DNA of 64,000 nucleotides from Clostridia bacterium (GTDB lineage: Bacteria > Bacillota > Clostridia > Acetivibrionales > DSM-2933): the NCBI GenBank assembly GCA_026418275.1, contig JAOABQ010000014.1, positions 1 through 64,000 on the forward strand, written 5' to 3'. The notes below the pieces were generated by a model. It was not told where the DNA came from, searched no databases, and saw nothing but the letters and a program-made list of their open reading frames with translations. The position numbers and the translations under genes were made by a program. The stretch's first letter is position 1; every line of letters starts with the position of its first letter. This document shows positions 52,377-61,312 of the stretch, in pieces.

Positions 52377-52607
52377 AATAAAAAGTAAGCCGAATTTCCC
52401 TATCAGGAAAATATCGGCTTTGGAGAATAAGATATGCGTATATATTATGATATATGCATAAGCTTTATTTACTTGATTCATGATTTGACATTTCGCTTGA
52501 CTGAAACATTGCATCTTTATTTTATTAATCCACAAAAGGGGCAATTTCAGTTCTCAAAAGTTAAAACGCTATAACTTTATTATATAATAAAGTTTTTTAT
52601 AATTCAA
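52377..52607 (-). ncRNA. Predicted minus-strand leader or small RNA upstream of tadZ
   Basis: Promoter TTGAAT-17-TATAAT (52579-52607) and a terminator stem AAGCCGA..ATTTTCC / GGGAAAT-TCGGCTT with T tract (52377-52420). An AT-rich hairpin (ATGCATATAT / ATATACGCAT) precedes the terminator and could be a competing fold. The RNA, about 190 bases, ends 330 bases before tadZ. It may be an attenuator or riboswitch-like leader; no known aptamer is recognised. Confidence 0.45.
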
Positions 52608-52924
52608 GATAAACCTCTCTACTATATTATTTCGACTACATTTAAAAATTTAATGTGGTCTTTTATTAAAAAATCAATTTTTTTAATCTTAAATTAAAAC
52701 GATTTAACTTATTTTTCCTGTTCATTCTATAAATATTATAAATATTAAACAATGTACAATTATTATAACACATAGTCAAACAAATTCAAATTTCTTATCC
52801 TACGGCAAAAATATTCACAATCATTCCTCCACCATAAGGAAATATAAGGAAATATTGAATTTAATCCCCAATCGTGTTACGATACTATCTGGTTACTCCA
52901 ATATTTTTTCTGTAGATATGGTTA

Positions 52925-52961
52925 AAAGAGAGAATCTGAATCTGCTTCTCTCTTTTTTTTA
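52925..52961. terminator. Terminator after the LCP gene
   Basis: Stem AAAGAGAGAA / TTCTCTCTTT with a ten-base loop and T tract on the plus strand, A tract on the other side. Confidence 0.7.
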
Positions 52962-52984
52962 CTCATTTACTGTCTCATTTAAAA

Positions 52985-54145
52985 TTACTTATCCGTTTTA
53001 AAGTACTGATTTATCATAATACTTGCCTTCTCCATATCCGTATTATAATAGATAGATCCTGATTTAAATTTAACTTCGCCCGGCAGTATAAACATATTGA
53101 ATTCATCCGGCCTGAATTCCGATATATTCTGAGACAATTTCAACGCTTCGCTCATTGTAAGGTTGGTTTCCAGTGCCTGGAAGATTTCACGAAGCAGCTC
53201 ATCCGTTTTAGTGATATAACGAAGGTTTATTTTCTGCTCTATAATTGCCTTTATCATATTTTGCTGTGCTTCAACCCTTTTCAGATCGCTCCCATCATAA
53301 AATTTACTAACAGAATGGTTCATTGCACCCGGTTTTCTAAACCGTAAAAATTCTAAAACTTCCTTGCCATTTAAGTGCTTTTGCCCTTTTTCAAAATGGA
53401 TATGCAAATCCTGCATAGGATCATCATAGTCCATATCAGCAGGTATATAGTAATCGACTCCGTCAAGTAAATCTATCAACTTTACAACCGTGGAGGTATC
53501 CATATAAATATAATACTGTATCTTTACGTTTAAGAGATCACTTACCTCATCAACCGCATGTTTTGCCCCGCCAACAGGATAGGCAGAGTTAATCTTTGCT
53601 TCCCCTGAACCTTTTGGGTGAATATACGTGTCCCTTGGAATGGACAGCATATTTAGCTTCGCGGACGCGGGATCGTAGTTTAAGAGGATCATGGCATCGG
53701 TGTTCCGATTCACCTTGTCTCCACCCAAAAGCAGGATATTTACAGGCTTTGTATCCGCCTTAAAAGGACCTGTTAAATCCTCTCGAAACACATTTGTCAG
53801 ATAACTGCCATAAGACAGTGAAAAAAATAAAACCGTACAGATTACAAAGACCGCCAATATCGGTTTTAGTATCTTCTTTAACCTATGTATTCCTATGAGT
53901 ACACTTATGACATTCCTTTTCCTTTGATATCTTCTCACATCGATGGCACTGAGAACTTTTCCATCAATAGCTTTATCTGCTGTATTTTCTTCTTTTAAAA
54001 ATTCTTTTGTAAACTGAAGGGTATTATATATTTTTATACACCCTTCACAATCTTTTATATGATTCATCATTTCTTCCCGAGCCTCAATAGATAATACTCC
54101 ATCTACCAAGTCTGCAATATCCTCAATACCGAATTGACATTTCAT
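52985..54145 (-). CDS. Zinc anti-sigma domain fused to LytR-CpsA-Psr (LCP) domain
   Basis: 386 residues. The first 40 hold a zinc anti-sigma (ZAS) motif: Cys3, His29, Cys33, Cys36 in MNHIKDCEGC. A transmembrane helix (about 92-112) follows, and then an extracellular LCP domain (about 130-320) with DAMILLNYDP, LSIPRDTYIHPKGSG, FLRFRKPG and DLKRVEAQQNMIKAI, carrying the Arg and Asp residues of LCP enzymes. LCP proteins attach glycopolymers to the wall. The gene starts within the stop codon of an ECF sigma gene (ATGA). One protein thus seems to combine sigma control and wall-polymer binding or transfer. Confidence 0.88.
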   Translation of the reverse strand: MKCQFGIEDIADLVDGVLSIEAREEMMNHIKDCEGCIKIYNTLQFTKEFLKEENTADKAIDGKVLSAIDVRRYQRKRNVISVLIGIHRLKKILKPILAVFVICTVLFFSLSYGSYLTNVFREDLTGPFKADTKPVNILLLGGDKVNRNTDAMILLNYDPASAKLNMLSIPRDTYIHPKGSGEAKINSAYPVGGAKHAVDEVSDLLNVKIQYYIYMDTSTVVKLIDLLDGVDYYIPADMDYDDPMQDLHIHFEKGQKHLNGKEVLEFLRFRKPGAMNHSVSKFYDGSDLKRVEAQQNMIKAIIEQKINLRYITKTDELLREIFQALETNLTMSEALKLSQNISEFRPDEFNMFILPGEVKFKSGSIYYNTDMEKASIMINQYFKTDK

Positions 54146-54693
54146 GCATTTTCCCTCCTCGTAAAAGTCTTTACAAGTTCCTTTTTTGCTCTAAGAACCC
54201 GCATTTTAACATTATCAGGCGACATTTTCAGAATTTCACCGATTTCCTTATATGAAAAACCCTGAACATACTTTAAAATTAACGCAGCCTTCTGATCAAC
54301 TCTCAAACTGTCGAGCATTTTGATGATTTCCATCTTATTCTCCCTGTTTTCCAATAAAGCTTCCGGGTCTCGGTATAAATAAGCTTGAGATTCATTAAGC
54401 ATTTCCTCAACCTTGGCCAGATTTCTGTTTTTTCTCTTAATATATTCTGTCTTAAATACATTTACTGCAATCTTATAGATCCAAGTAGAAAAGCACCATT
54501 TATTATTATATTGATACAGGTTATTATAAACCCTTATAAAAACCTCCTGGGTTAGATCCTCGGAATCCTCCTTTGATAAGGTCATTTTTAAAAGGAAATT
54601 AAATATACGGTTTCTGTACATTGCAATCAAGGTCTCAAAAGAGCCGATATCTCCGTTTAAAATGTTCCTTATCAGAACATTTTCCTTTTCCAA
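54142..54693 (-). CDS. ECF-type sigma factor, coupled to the ZAS-LCP gene
   Basis: 183 residues with region 2 (about 12-75: YRNRIFNFLLKMTLSKEDSE then DLTQEVFIRVYNNL) and region 4 (about 115-175: LRVDQKAALILKYVQGFSYK, then EIGEILKMSPDNVKMRVLRA). Start is a TTG after AGGTGGTG; no ATG is nearby. The four-base overlap with the following gene indicates coupled translation and equal amounts of sigma and anti-sigma domains. The regulon is likely to be wall stress, by the LCP partner, but this is inferred. Confidence 0.9.
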   Translation of the reverse strand: MEKENVLIRNILNGDIGSFETLIAMYRNRIFNFLLKMTLSKEDSEDLTQEVFIRVYNNLYQYNNKWCFSTWIYKIAVNVFKTEYIKRKNRNLAKVEEMLNESQAYLYRDPEALLENRENKMEIIKMLDSLRVDQKAALILKYVQGFSYKEIGEILKMSPDNVKMRVLRAKKELVKTFTRRENA

Positions 54694-54897
54694 TCCAATT
54701 ACACCACCTTATGCCTTTTTCAATTATCATGATAACATATTGTATACTCGTTAACTTCTGGAAAAGTAACAAAGAAAGAATTATTTTGTTAAGGAATTGG
54801 ATTTTTGAAAGGGCTGCAAACAAAAAAAGACTTCATATACATAAAGTCCCGCCTAGCGCCAATTCACATTATCATATCATTTTCAAGCTATCAAATT

Positions 54898-56061
54898 CTA
54901 TATGATTTCCATTTTCCATATCTGCCTTAAAACCAGCGCAGCTCCCCCTACCCCTACTGCATCCTTCCCGAGCTTTGCAAAGTTGACACAAATTTTGTCC
55001 CTGTAATAATTCATGATATAGCTGTAGAAATGTTTTCTGACGGTCATAAGAAATTCGCTTCCATAACCGGTAATATAGCCTCCCAGGATAACCGATTCTA
55101 CGTTAAGTAAGTTTGATGCGGCAGCTATGGCTTTACCAAGATACTCTGCTTCATAATTTACAACCGCCCGAATCTTTGATTCTCCATTTAAATACCCGCC
55201 AATTACTTCAGTAATATTCAGTGTTCTTCCTGTTTGCTTCTTTATCCTCTCAAGTATTCTGGATTGGCCTATAAGAGTCTCAAGACAGCCTACTGCTCCA
55301 CAACTGCATTTTAAGCCTTTGGAATCCATCATCATATGCCCGATCTCCCCTGAACCATAGAAACCGCCATAATAAATATTTCCGTTAATTATAATACCCG
55401 AACCGATTCCTTTGCCTTTGGATAAATAGAAAACATTCCGGAAACCTTTTCCGTTTCCATATTCCTTTTCTGCCCAAGCTGCAGCATTGGACTCATTTTC
55501 AATGTAAACGGGAAGTCCGAATTTCTCGGCAATATGCTGTACCAATTGAACTCCCTTTATATCAAAATTTGCACTGAAAAGGACTTCTCCACTTTGAGGA
55601 TTCACAAGGGCGGCTGCACCGATGCCGATTCCCAGTACTTTTCCGATATGATTTGCTGATTCTAAAAGGTGCATAATAATATCTGCTGCTGCATTAAAAA
55701 TACTGATATAATTGTTTTCATAGGGATATTCCACCTTCTCTAAAACACAAGCTTCAAGGTTGCATAAATATCCTCTGATAACTTTTTCATCCGCTAAATC
55801 AATGCCAATAGCCAAAGACCTGTCCTTTTCCAATTCTAATAGTACAGGCTTCCTTCCTCCGTTGGACTCACCCTCACCAATTTCGCAGATAACTCCTTTT
55901 TTCATAAGCTCCTCAACAAGTGATGATACCGTCGCTCTAGTCAGAGAAGTCATTTGAGCAATAGATGCTCTAGATATCGTTTTGTTCTGCCGGATACAAT
56001 CCAGGACGACTTCCATATTCCTCTTTTTAACAGCCTGCATATCTATTGCTTCTCTTTTCAT
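54898..56061 (-). CDS. ROK-family transcriptional repressor (NagC/XylR type)
   Basis: 387 residues: winged helix-turn-helix (about 10-70: ISRASIAQMTSLTRATVSSL then VEELMKKGVI) and a ROK sugar-binding domain (about 85-380) with ATP-like loop LAIGIDLADEK, GIGIGAAALVNPQSG, and zinc motif GLKCSCGAVGCLETL. The usual sugar-contact residues include ENESNAAAWAE. Such proteins repress sugar-use genes until their sugar binds. Next to it is repeat copy E, then the Opp transporter operon. The target operon is unclear; nagA and chitinase genes are possible distant targets. Confidence 0.9.
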   Translation of the reverse strand: MKREAIDMQAVKKRNMEVVLDCIRQNKTISRASIAQMTSLTRATVSSLVEELMKKGVICEIGEGESNGGRKPVLLELEKDRSLAIGIDLADEKVIRGYLCNLEACVLEKVEYPYENNYISIFNAAADIIMHLLESANHIGKVLGIGIGAAALVNPQSGEVLFSANFDIKGVQLVQHIAEKFGLPVYIENESNAAAWAEKEYGNGKGFRNVFYLSKGKGIGSGIIINGNIYYGGFYGSGEIGHMMMDSKGLKCSCGAVGCLETLIGQSRILERIKKQTGRTLNITEVIGGYLNGESKIRAVVNYEAEYLGKAIAAASNLLNVESVILGGYITGYGSEFLMTVRKHFYSYIMNYYRDKICVNFAKLGKDAVGVGGAALVLRQIWKMEII

Positions 56062-56145
56062 ACCCTATCCTCAATTTCTTAGTTGTTAATGTCTTAAGTA
56101 ATTTTATCATAAGCCCGATTTTTCTGTAAAGCAATGCGTTTTTGC

Positions 56146-56252
56146 CTAGTGCCTCGTAACGTATTTCTTTTCTAGGGTATGCGAGGCACAAACAGATGAA
56201 GTGCATTTTTAACACTTTGAAACTTAAAATTTGTTGTGTTAAAAAGCACTAG
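56146..56252 (+). repeat. Double-hairpin repeat, copy E
   Basis: Complete copy, almost identical to copies B and C. It lies about 80 bases upstream of the ROK gene, which is transcribed away from it, and downstream of the opp terminator. Both borders are CTAG. Confidence 0.9.
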
Positions 56253-56320
56253 CACAACAATTCATTATTTCAATAGTGTTCAAGATTTATCCGTACACCA
56301 CAAGTATGGTGCATAAAATG

Positions 56321-56368
56321 AAAATGAATAAGCCACCGGAATAATAATAACCGGCAGCTTATTCATTT
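56321..56368 (-). terminator. opp operon terminator
   Basis: Stem AAAATGAATAAGC-CA-CCGG / CCGG-CA-GCTTATTCATTTT with a two-base mismatch and a ten-base loop, about 45 bases after the oppA stop. Confidence 0.72.
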
Positions 56369-56410
56369 TATGTTATTATGTTAATTAAATAATACCACAT
56401 CTTTTATATG

Positions 56411-58021
56411 CTATTCTATATAAGCATAGTGCATGTATACAGTTCCCAGCGGCGAATGGTAAACCCCTTTGAGTGCTGGGTTTTCCAAATGCGCGATTGA
56501 ACCGAATAAAAGCGGAATCATAGGCATATCATTTAAAAGTATTTTTTCCGCATCATGCATTGCTTTCATTCTTACTTCCTGGTTGTCGGTTTCACTCGCC
56601 TGTTTGATCAATTTTTCAAATTCCGTATTGGTATATCCGGTATTATTATTTCCGTTATCCGTAGCAAATAATCCCAGGAAGGTCATCGGGTCCGCATAAT
56701 CGGCAACCCAGCTTAAACCGGCAAGATCAAAATCATTAGACGCAATTTTAGGCATTAACGAGGTCCATTCCATCGCAGATATTTTCACATTGATTCCCAG
56801 ATTGGTTTTCCACTGCTGTTGGATTGATTCCATTACCTTCCTGCTTCCTTCCGAGTTATCTACGGAAATTTCTACCGTCGGAAAGCCCTTTCCATCCGGG
56901 AAGCCCGCTTCGGTCAGCATTTTTTTTGCCTCATTTACATCGGCTGTTTCTAAAATGTATTTAGAGTTCTCTGCTTCCGACCTAAAATCCTTCCCTATGG
57001 ATGCACCCGGTACGGAATAAGGCACAAAGCCAACCGCAGGCTTTCCTTCCACTACCCCAACCCTTTTAAGTACGCTCCTATCCAGTGCAAGTCCCAATGC
57101 ATGTCTTACTTTTAAATTATCAAAGGGCGCTTTCTTCACATTGAGTTGGATATAAGTAGTGGAAAGCAGGGGCTGAGTTTGAGCCTTCCCTGAAGATACT
57201 AAACTTTTAATTTCCGAAGAAGGAATCATATCATTTAACAAAGCATCTACTTCGCCAGCATCATAGGCATTGTAAGCCGCATTTTTATCCCCTATCAGCT
57301 TCCATTTCAGGTTATTAATCGCGATGTTTTTGCTATCCCAATAGTTTTCGTTTTTTGTCATTTCAATGATGTCTTTATGCTTCCAGTTCACCATTTTATA
57401 CGCACCGTTACCGATATAGCTATCTCCACTTTGTGTCCATTTGTCACCCTGTTTTTCAATAAGATCCTTCCTGACTGGCATATAAGTCACAAAATTTGTA
57501 AGTCCCAGGAAATATGCTACCGGAACATTCAAAGTAACTATAAGGGTGCTCTCATCGGCCGCTTTAACGCCTACCTCATCTGCTTTGCTGTTGCCTTGGT
57601 TATACTCTGCCGCATTCTTTATGTAGTACAGCTGGTATGCATAGGGTGATGCCGTTTGAGGGTCCAGCACTCTTTTCCATGCATATTCAAAATCCTGTGC
57701 TTTGACGGGCACACCATCCGACCATTTGGCATCCTTTCTAATATGAAAGGTGTAAGTCAATTTATCCTTTGATATTTCCCAGTCCTTCGCGGTTCCCGGA
57801 ATTGTTTCTCCACTCTTATCTACTTTTGTAAGCCCCTCAAACATATGCGCAACATACGTAATACTATCGGCAGTGGTACACAGAGCCGGGTCAATTGTGT
57901 CAGGCTCCGGTCCGATTATCAGGTTTAATGTATCCTTAGAGCTTTTAACGCCTCCACACCCGGAAAGTGCCAATACAAACAATGTTAATATCAGTACTGC
58001 ACTTAACACTTTTTTAGACAT
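56411..58021 (-). CDS. oppA: Oligopeptide ABC transporter substrate-binding lipoprotein
   Basis: 536 residues. Start at the ATG five bases after GGGAGGAAG; the longer frame adds an unlikely extension. Lipobox ALSGC (Cys22). Family 5 solute-binding pattern: GPEPDTIDPALCTTADSITY, TKVDKSGETIPGTAKDWEIS, FHIRKDAKWSDGVPVKAQDF and late WVADYADPMTFLGLF. It captures peptides outside the cell for the OppBCD permease encoded just upstream. Last gene of the operon, as in many Firmicutes. Confidence 0.93.
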   Translation of the reverse strand: MSKKVLSAVLILTLFVLALSGCGGVKSSKDTLNLIIGPEPDTIDPALCTTADSITYVAHMFEGLTKVDKSGETIPGTAKDWEISKDKLTYTFHIRKDAKWSDGVPVKAQDFEYAWKRVLDPQTASPYAYQLYYIKNAAEYNQGNSKADEVGVKAADESTLIVTLNVPVAYFLGLTNFVTYMPVRKDLIEKQGDKWTQSGDSYIGNGAYKMVNWKHKDIIEMTKNENYWDSKNIAINNLKWKLIGDKNAAYNAYDAGEVDALLNDMIPSSEIKSLVSSGKAQTQPLLSTTYIQLNVKKAPFDNLKVRHALGLALDRSVLKRVGVVEGKPAVGFVPYSVPGASIGKDFRSEAENSKYILETADVNEAKKMLTEAGFPDGKGFPTVEISVDNSEGSRKVMESIQQQWKTNLGINVKISAMEWTSLMPKIASNDFDLAGLSWVADYADPMTFLGLFATDNGNNNTGYTNTEFEKLIKQASETDNQEVRMKAMHDAEKILLNDMPMIPLLFGSIAHLENPALKGVYHSPLGTVYMHYAYIE

Positions 58022-58091
58022 TGCCCTTCCTCCCTCTTCCTTGTTTTCATATCTACAGCAATCTCCGACAATCCAAAATAAACCCATCATT

Positions 58092-59078
58092 TCATACTGC
58101 TTCTCCCCCGCTTTCTCTACCGGCTAACCAACATGCTGCATAATGCCCTTCACCAACACTTTTCAAATGAGGCGCTTTTGTGCAGCATAGATCGAAAGCA
58201 TCTTTACACCGGGAGTAAAAAACACACCCACCAACGCCAGCAGCCGACTCCCCCTTTCCCTCTTCTATCAGGCATAAATACTTATCCCTCACATCATAAC
58301 TGAGCATACACCTAACTAGTGCCTTCGTATAAGGATGCTTTGGGCTTCCGAATACATCCTTGCTACTGCCCATTTCCATTATGCTGCCCCCATACATTAC
58401 AAGCATCCTGCTGCATAAACCTGCTGCAAGCTTCAAATCATGGGTGATAAATAGAATAGACATGTTTGTTTTTTGTTTAATTTCTTTAATTAATTGAATA
58501 ATTTGAGCTTGAATGGTCATATCCAACGACGAAGTAGGTTCATCGGCAATCAAAAGTTTAGGACCACAAGCCAAAGCAATGGCTATCGCTATCCTTTGAC
58601 ACATGCCTCCGCTTAATTCTGAAGGATATTGCCGCATTCGGTATACAGCATCGTTGATTCCGACAGACTCCAACAATTCTATAGCCTTTTCATTCGCCGT
58701 CTGTTTTGAAAATTTCCCATGTTTTATTAAGACTTCCTTTAATTGAGTTCCAATTGTAAGCAAGGGATTCAAAGACGCTTTAGGGTCCTGAAAAATCATT
58801 CCGATTTCTGTTCCCCGGATATTCTGCATATCCCTTTCGTTTAACTCAACAATATTTTTCCGATTGAAAAAAATGTCACCCTGGGTTATTTTCCCATTTC
58901 CATCCAATACTTTTATCATTGAAAGTGCCGTTACACTTTTGCCGCTTCCCGATTCGCCTACAATGCCTAGAATTTCACCATGTTCCACACTGAATGATAT
59001 GCCGTTTAATACGGTTATCTCCCCTTCCGGAGTTAAAAAGGATGTTTTTAAATTCCTTACTTGAAGCAGGTTTTCCAA
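58092..59078 (-). CDS. oppD: Oligopeptide ABC transporter ATPase OppD
   Basis: 328 residues from TTG after AAGGTGGTAG. Walker A GESGSGKSVTAL near 39, signature LSGGMCQRIAIAIAL, Walker B LLIADEPTSSLD, H-loop ITHDLKLA, and C-terminal OppD/DppD extension with HPYTKALVRCMLSYD and four Cys (GCVFYSRCKDAFDLCC) that match the iron-sulfur or zinc site of this family. A second ATPase, OppF, is not present in the operon, so this protein may act as a homodimer or use an OppF from elsewhere. Confidence 0.93.
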   Translation of the reverse strand: MENLLQVRNLKTSFLTPEGEITVLNGISFSVEHGEILGIVGESGSGKSVTALSMIKVLDGNGKITQGDIFFNRKNIVELNERDMQNIRGTEIGMIFQDPKASLNPLLTIGTQLKEVLIKHGKFSKQTANEKAIELLESVGINDAVYRMRQYPSELSGGMCQRIAIAIALACGPKLLIADEPTSSLDMTIQAQIIQLIKEIKQKTNMSILFITHDLKLAAGLCSRMLVMYGGSIMEMGSSKDVFGSPKHPYTKALVRCMLSYDVRDKYLCLIEEGKGESAAGVGGCVFYSRCKDAFDLCCTKAPHLKSVGEGHYAACWLAGRESGGEAV

Positions 59079-59113
59079 ACTACCACCTTCTTTATCATCA
59101 TCTTGTCGGAACC

Positions 59114-60100
59114 TCAGTTTATTTCCTTAAAACGCAGGTGATTTGGATCCATAATATTTCTCAACCTGTCACCCAATAAATTAAAAGCGAGCATCATGAT
59201 GCTTATTGCAGCAATAGGAAATAAGAATAGGTAGAAACTGGACCGCATCTCCTTTACTCCATCTGCCGCAAGTGTCCCAAGACTTGCAGCCGGAGGATCC
59301 ACCCCCAGCCCGACGAAGCTCAGGAGTGCTTCAGTATAAACGGCAATAGGGATCTGCATTGTTATTGCAACCATGATAGGCCCTATACAATTAGGTATCA
59401 AATGCTTAAAAAGGATTCTTAAATTGCTTGCGCCCAAAACTCTCTCTGCCATTACAAACTCGCGTTCTTTCAAGCTTAAAATTTGACCCCGGACAATTCT
59501 TGCCATATCCATCCAATATGTAAGTCCCAGTGATAAATAAATACTAAAAAGTCCCGCTCCATTGGTTTTAAATACCGACAGCAGCGGCAGCTCAAATAAT
59601 GTACTGAGCCTTTCCTTTAAAACTACTGTAAAAAGGATCACATACAGCATCAAAGGAAGACTGTAAACAATATCCACAATCCGCATCATAATACTGTCCG
59701 CTCTTTTGCCGTAATACCCTGCTATCCCACCATATATAACACCAATGGTTAAATTGATAAGGCATGTTACAATTCCTACACTCAATGAAATTCTTAATCC
59801 GAAAAGAATCCTCACCAACATATCTCTTCCCAAAGCATCCGTTCCCATCGGATGTCTAAAGCTTGGGCCCATTCCCTCTTCACCTGCTATTTGTTCCCAG
59901 TAAGCGTATTTTGAAAGTATCGGACCTAAAATGGCTGCCATAAAAACAATCACTATAAAAAAAAGACATAATCCTGCGGTTTTATCTTTCTTTAAACTTT
60001 GCCACAAACTTCTTCCGTATATTTTATGACTTAAAGGCCGATCCTTTTGAATACCCAATTGGGTATTTATAAAATTGAAAGACCTTTTAAAAAAACGCAT
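59114..60100 (-). CDS. oppC: Oligopeptide ABC transporter permease OppC
   Basis: 328 residues with a cytoplasmic N-terminus of about 45 residues, helix at 46-65 and five more in the transport domain. The EAA motif is FVMAERVLGASNLRILFKHL near 235. HPMGTDALGRDMLVRILFGL near 85 is characteristic of the OppC/DppC branch. It forms the membrane pore with OppB. GGGGTGTTTGG before the ATG. Confidence 0.93.
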   Translation of the reverse strand: MRFFKRSFNFINTQLGIQKDRPLSHKIYGRSLWQSLKKDKTAGLCLFFIVIVFMAAILGPILSKYAYWEQIAGEEGMGPSFRHPMGTDALGRDMLVRILFGLRISLSVGIVTCLINLTIGVIYGGIAGYYGKRADSIMMRIVDIVYSLPLMLYVILFTVVLKERLSTLFELPLLSVFKTNGAGLFSIYLSLGLTYWMDMARIVRGQILSLKEREFVMAERVLGASNLRILFKHLIPNCIGPIMVAITMQIPIAVYTEALLSFVGLGVDPPAASLGTLAADGVKEMRSSFYLFLFPIAAISIMMLAFNLLGDRLRNIMDPNHLRFKEIN

Positions 60101-60112
60101 CCAAACACCCCA

Positions 60113-61033
60113 TCAGCTTTTTAATCTAATCCTAGGATCAATCAGTACATAAACAATATCTACCAGAAAATTCATAACGATTAGAAATATTGCATAAAAA
60201 ACGCTGACACCCATAATAGTTGTATAGTCCCTGCTTAAGATACTGTCAACATAATATCCTCCCAAACCCGGGATGCCAAATATGGTCTCAATGGCAAAGC
60301 TTCCTGTTAGTAATCCCGCAGTTAAGGGCCCCATATAAGTTACAACCGGAAGAATGGAATTTTTCAGTGCATGTTTTACTATTACGGTCCTTCTTGATAG
60401 TCCTCTGGCTTTGGCCGCTTTTATATAATTTTGCGCTAGAACTTCCATCATACTTGAACTTGTCAATTTCGCTATAAAGGACATAGGCAGCAACGCCAGG
60501 GCCAAAGCCGGAAGAACTGCATCCCATATACTTCTCAAACCGAGGACATGAAATAGTCTCAGCTTAACAGCAAAAAAATACTGCAGTAAGGCCGCTAATA
60601 TAAATGAAGGCACCGCAACCCCGATGGTTGCCAATATGGTCAGTAAATAATCCTGCCACTTTCCACTGTGTAATGCTGAAAAAACCCCCAAAGGAATTCC
60701 TATAAATACACAAAAGAATAGAGCCAACAGTCCAACTTTTAAGGAATAAGGAAAGTGTTCAGTAATCATTTCATTTACCGACCGGCCGTCATTTTCTATA
60801 GACATGCCGAAATCAAAGCGAATTATGCCTTTAAGGACAATCAGGTACTGCTGTGCCAAAGGTTTGTCCAATCCGTATTTTGCCTTGATATTATTTTCAA
60901 TGGCTGGCGGCAGTGCCTTTTTGGTTGAATATATATTTCCGGGTATGGAGTGCATGGTAAAAAAGATAATTGTAATAATAACCCAAAGTGTAAATAAGGA
61001 GTAAATAAACCTTTTAAATATGTAATATAACAA
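60113..61033 (-). CDS. oppB: Oligopeptide ABC transporter permease OppB
   Basis: 306 residues, with TTG as start nine bases after a perfect GGGAGG. The longer frame (330 residues) has no ribosome binding site and adds 24 non-conserved residues. The revised protein begins MLYYIFKRFIYSLFTLWVII, as family members do. Conserved SIPGNIYSTKKALPPAIENN and EAA motif YIKAAKARGLSRRTVIVKHA. First gene of the opp operon, which runs oppB, oppC, oppD, oppA. Confidence 0.92.
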   Translation of the reverse strand: MLYYIFKRFIYSLFTLWVIITIIFFTMHSIPGNIYSTKKALPPAIENNIKAKYGLDKPLAQQYLIVLKGIIRFDFGMSIENDGRSVNEMITEHFPYSLKVGLLALFFCVFIGIPLGVFSALHSGKWQDYLLTILATIGVAVPSFILAALLQYFFAVKLRLFHVLGLRSIWDAVLPALALALLPMSFIAKLTSSSMMEVLAQNYIKAAKARGLSRRTVIVKHALKNSILPVVTYMGPLTAGLLTGSFAIETIFGIPGLGGYYVDSILSRDYTTIMGVSVFYAIFLIVMNFLVDIVYVLIDPRIRLKS

Positions 61034-61312
61034 AAGCTTATACCTCCCGGCAACAAACTCTTTGATGTTTTTTACAAGTGCTTGTTTATACTGATTTGCA
61101 CTCAATATGCAAGCTCAATAAATCAATTTACGGCATTTAACCTTTTGAAAAATGGTTTGTCAAAGAAAGAGCTATCGTGCCCGGTATATATTTTAATAGA
61201 TAGTTTACTTTAGTTTTATCGGCTATATAGAGAAAAATAATTACACCAAATACATATCAACTTATCGCTTAATCTTTACCAGTTTTTATCGGGTTAAGGA
61301 TTTGCACATCCC

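Larger units (their letters stand above)
52046..52984. other. 940-base non-coding region with two converging predicted transcripts
   Basis: No conserved-looking protein gene. It holds a plus-strand promoter/terminator pair (52155-52361), a minus-strand pair (52377-52607) and a terminator near 52925-52961. A 75-residue minus frame (52317-52544) runs through a terminator and is not accepted as a gene. Confidence 0.5.

Noticed and set aside
52317-52544. 75-residue minus-strand frame upstream of tadZ
   Set aside because: It runs through a strong terminator hairpin, has no ribosome binding site, and its composition matches AT-rich non-coding DNA.
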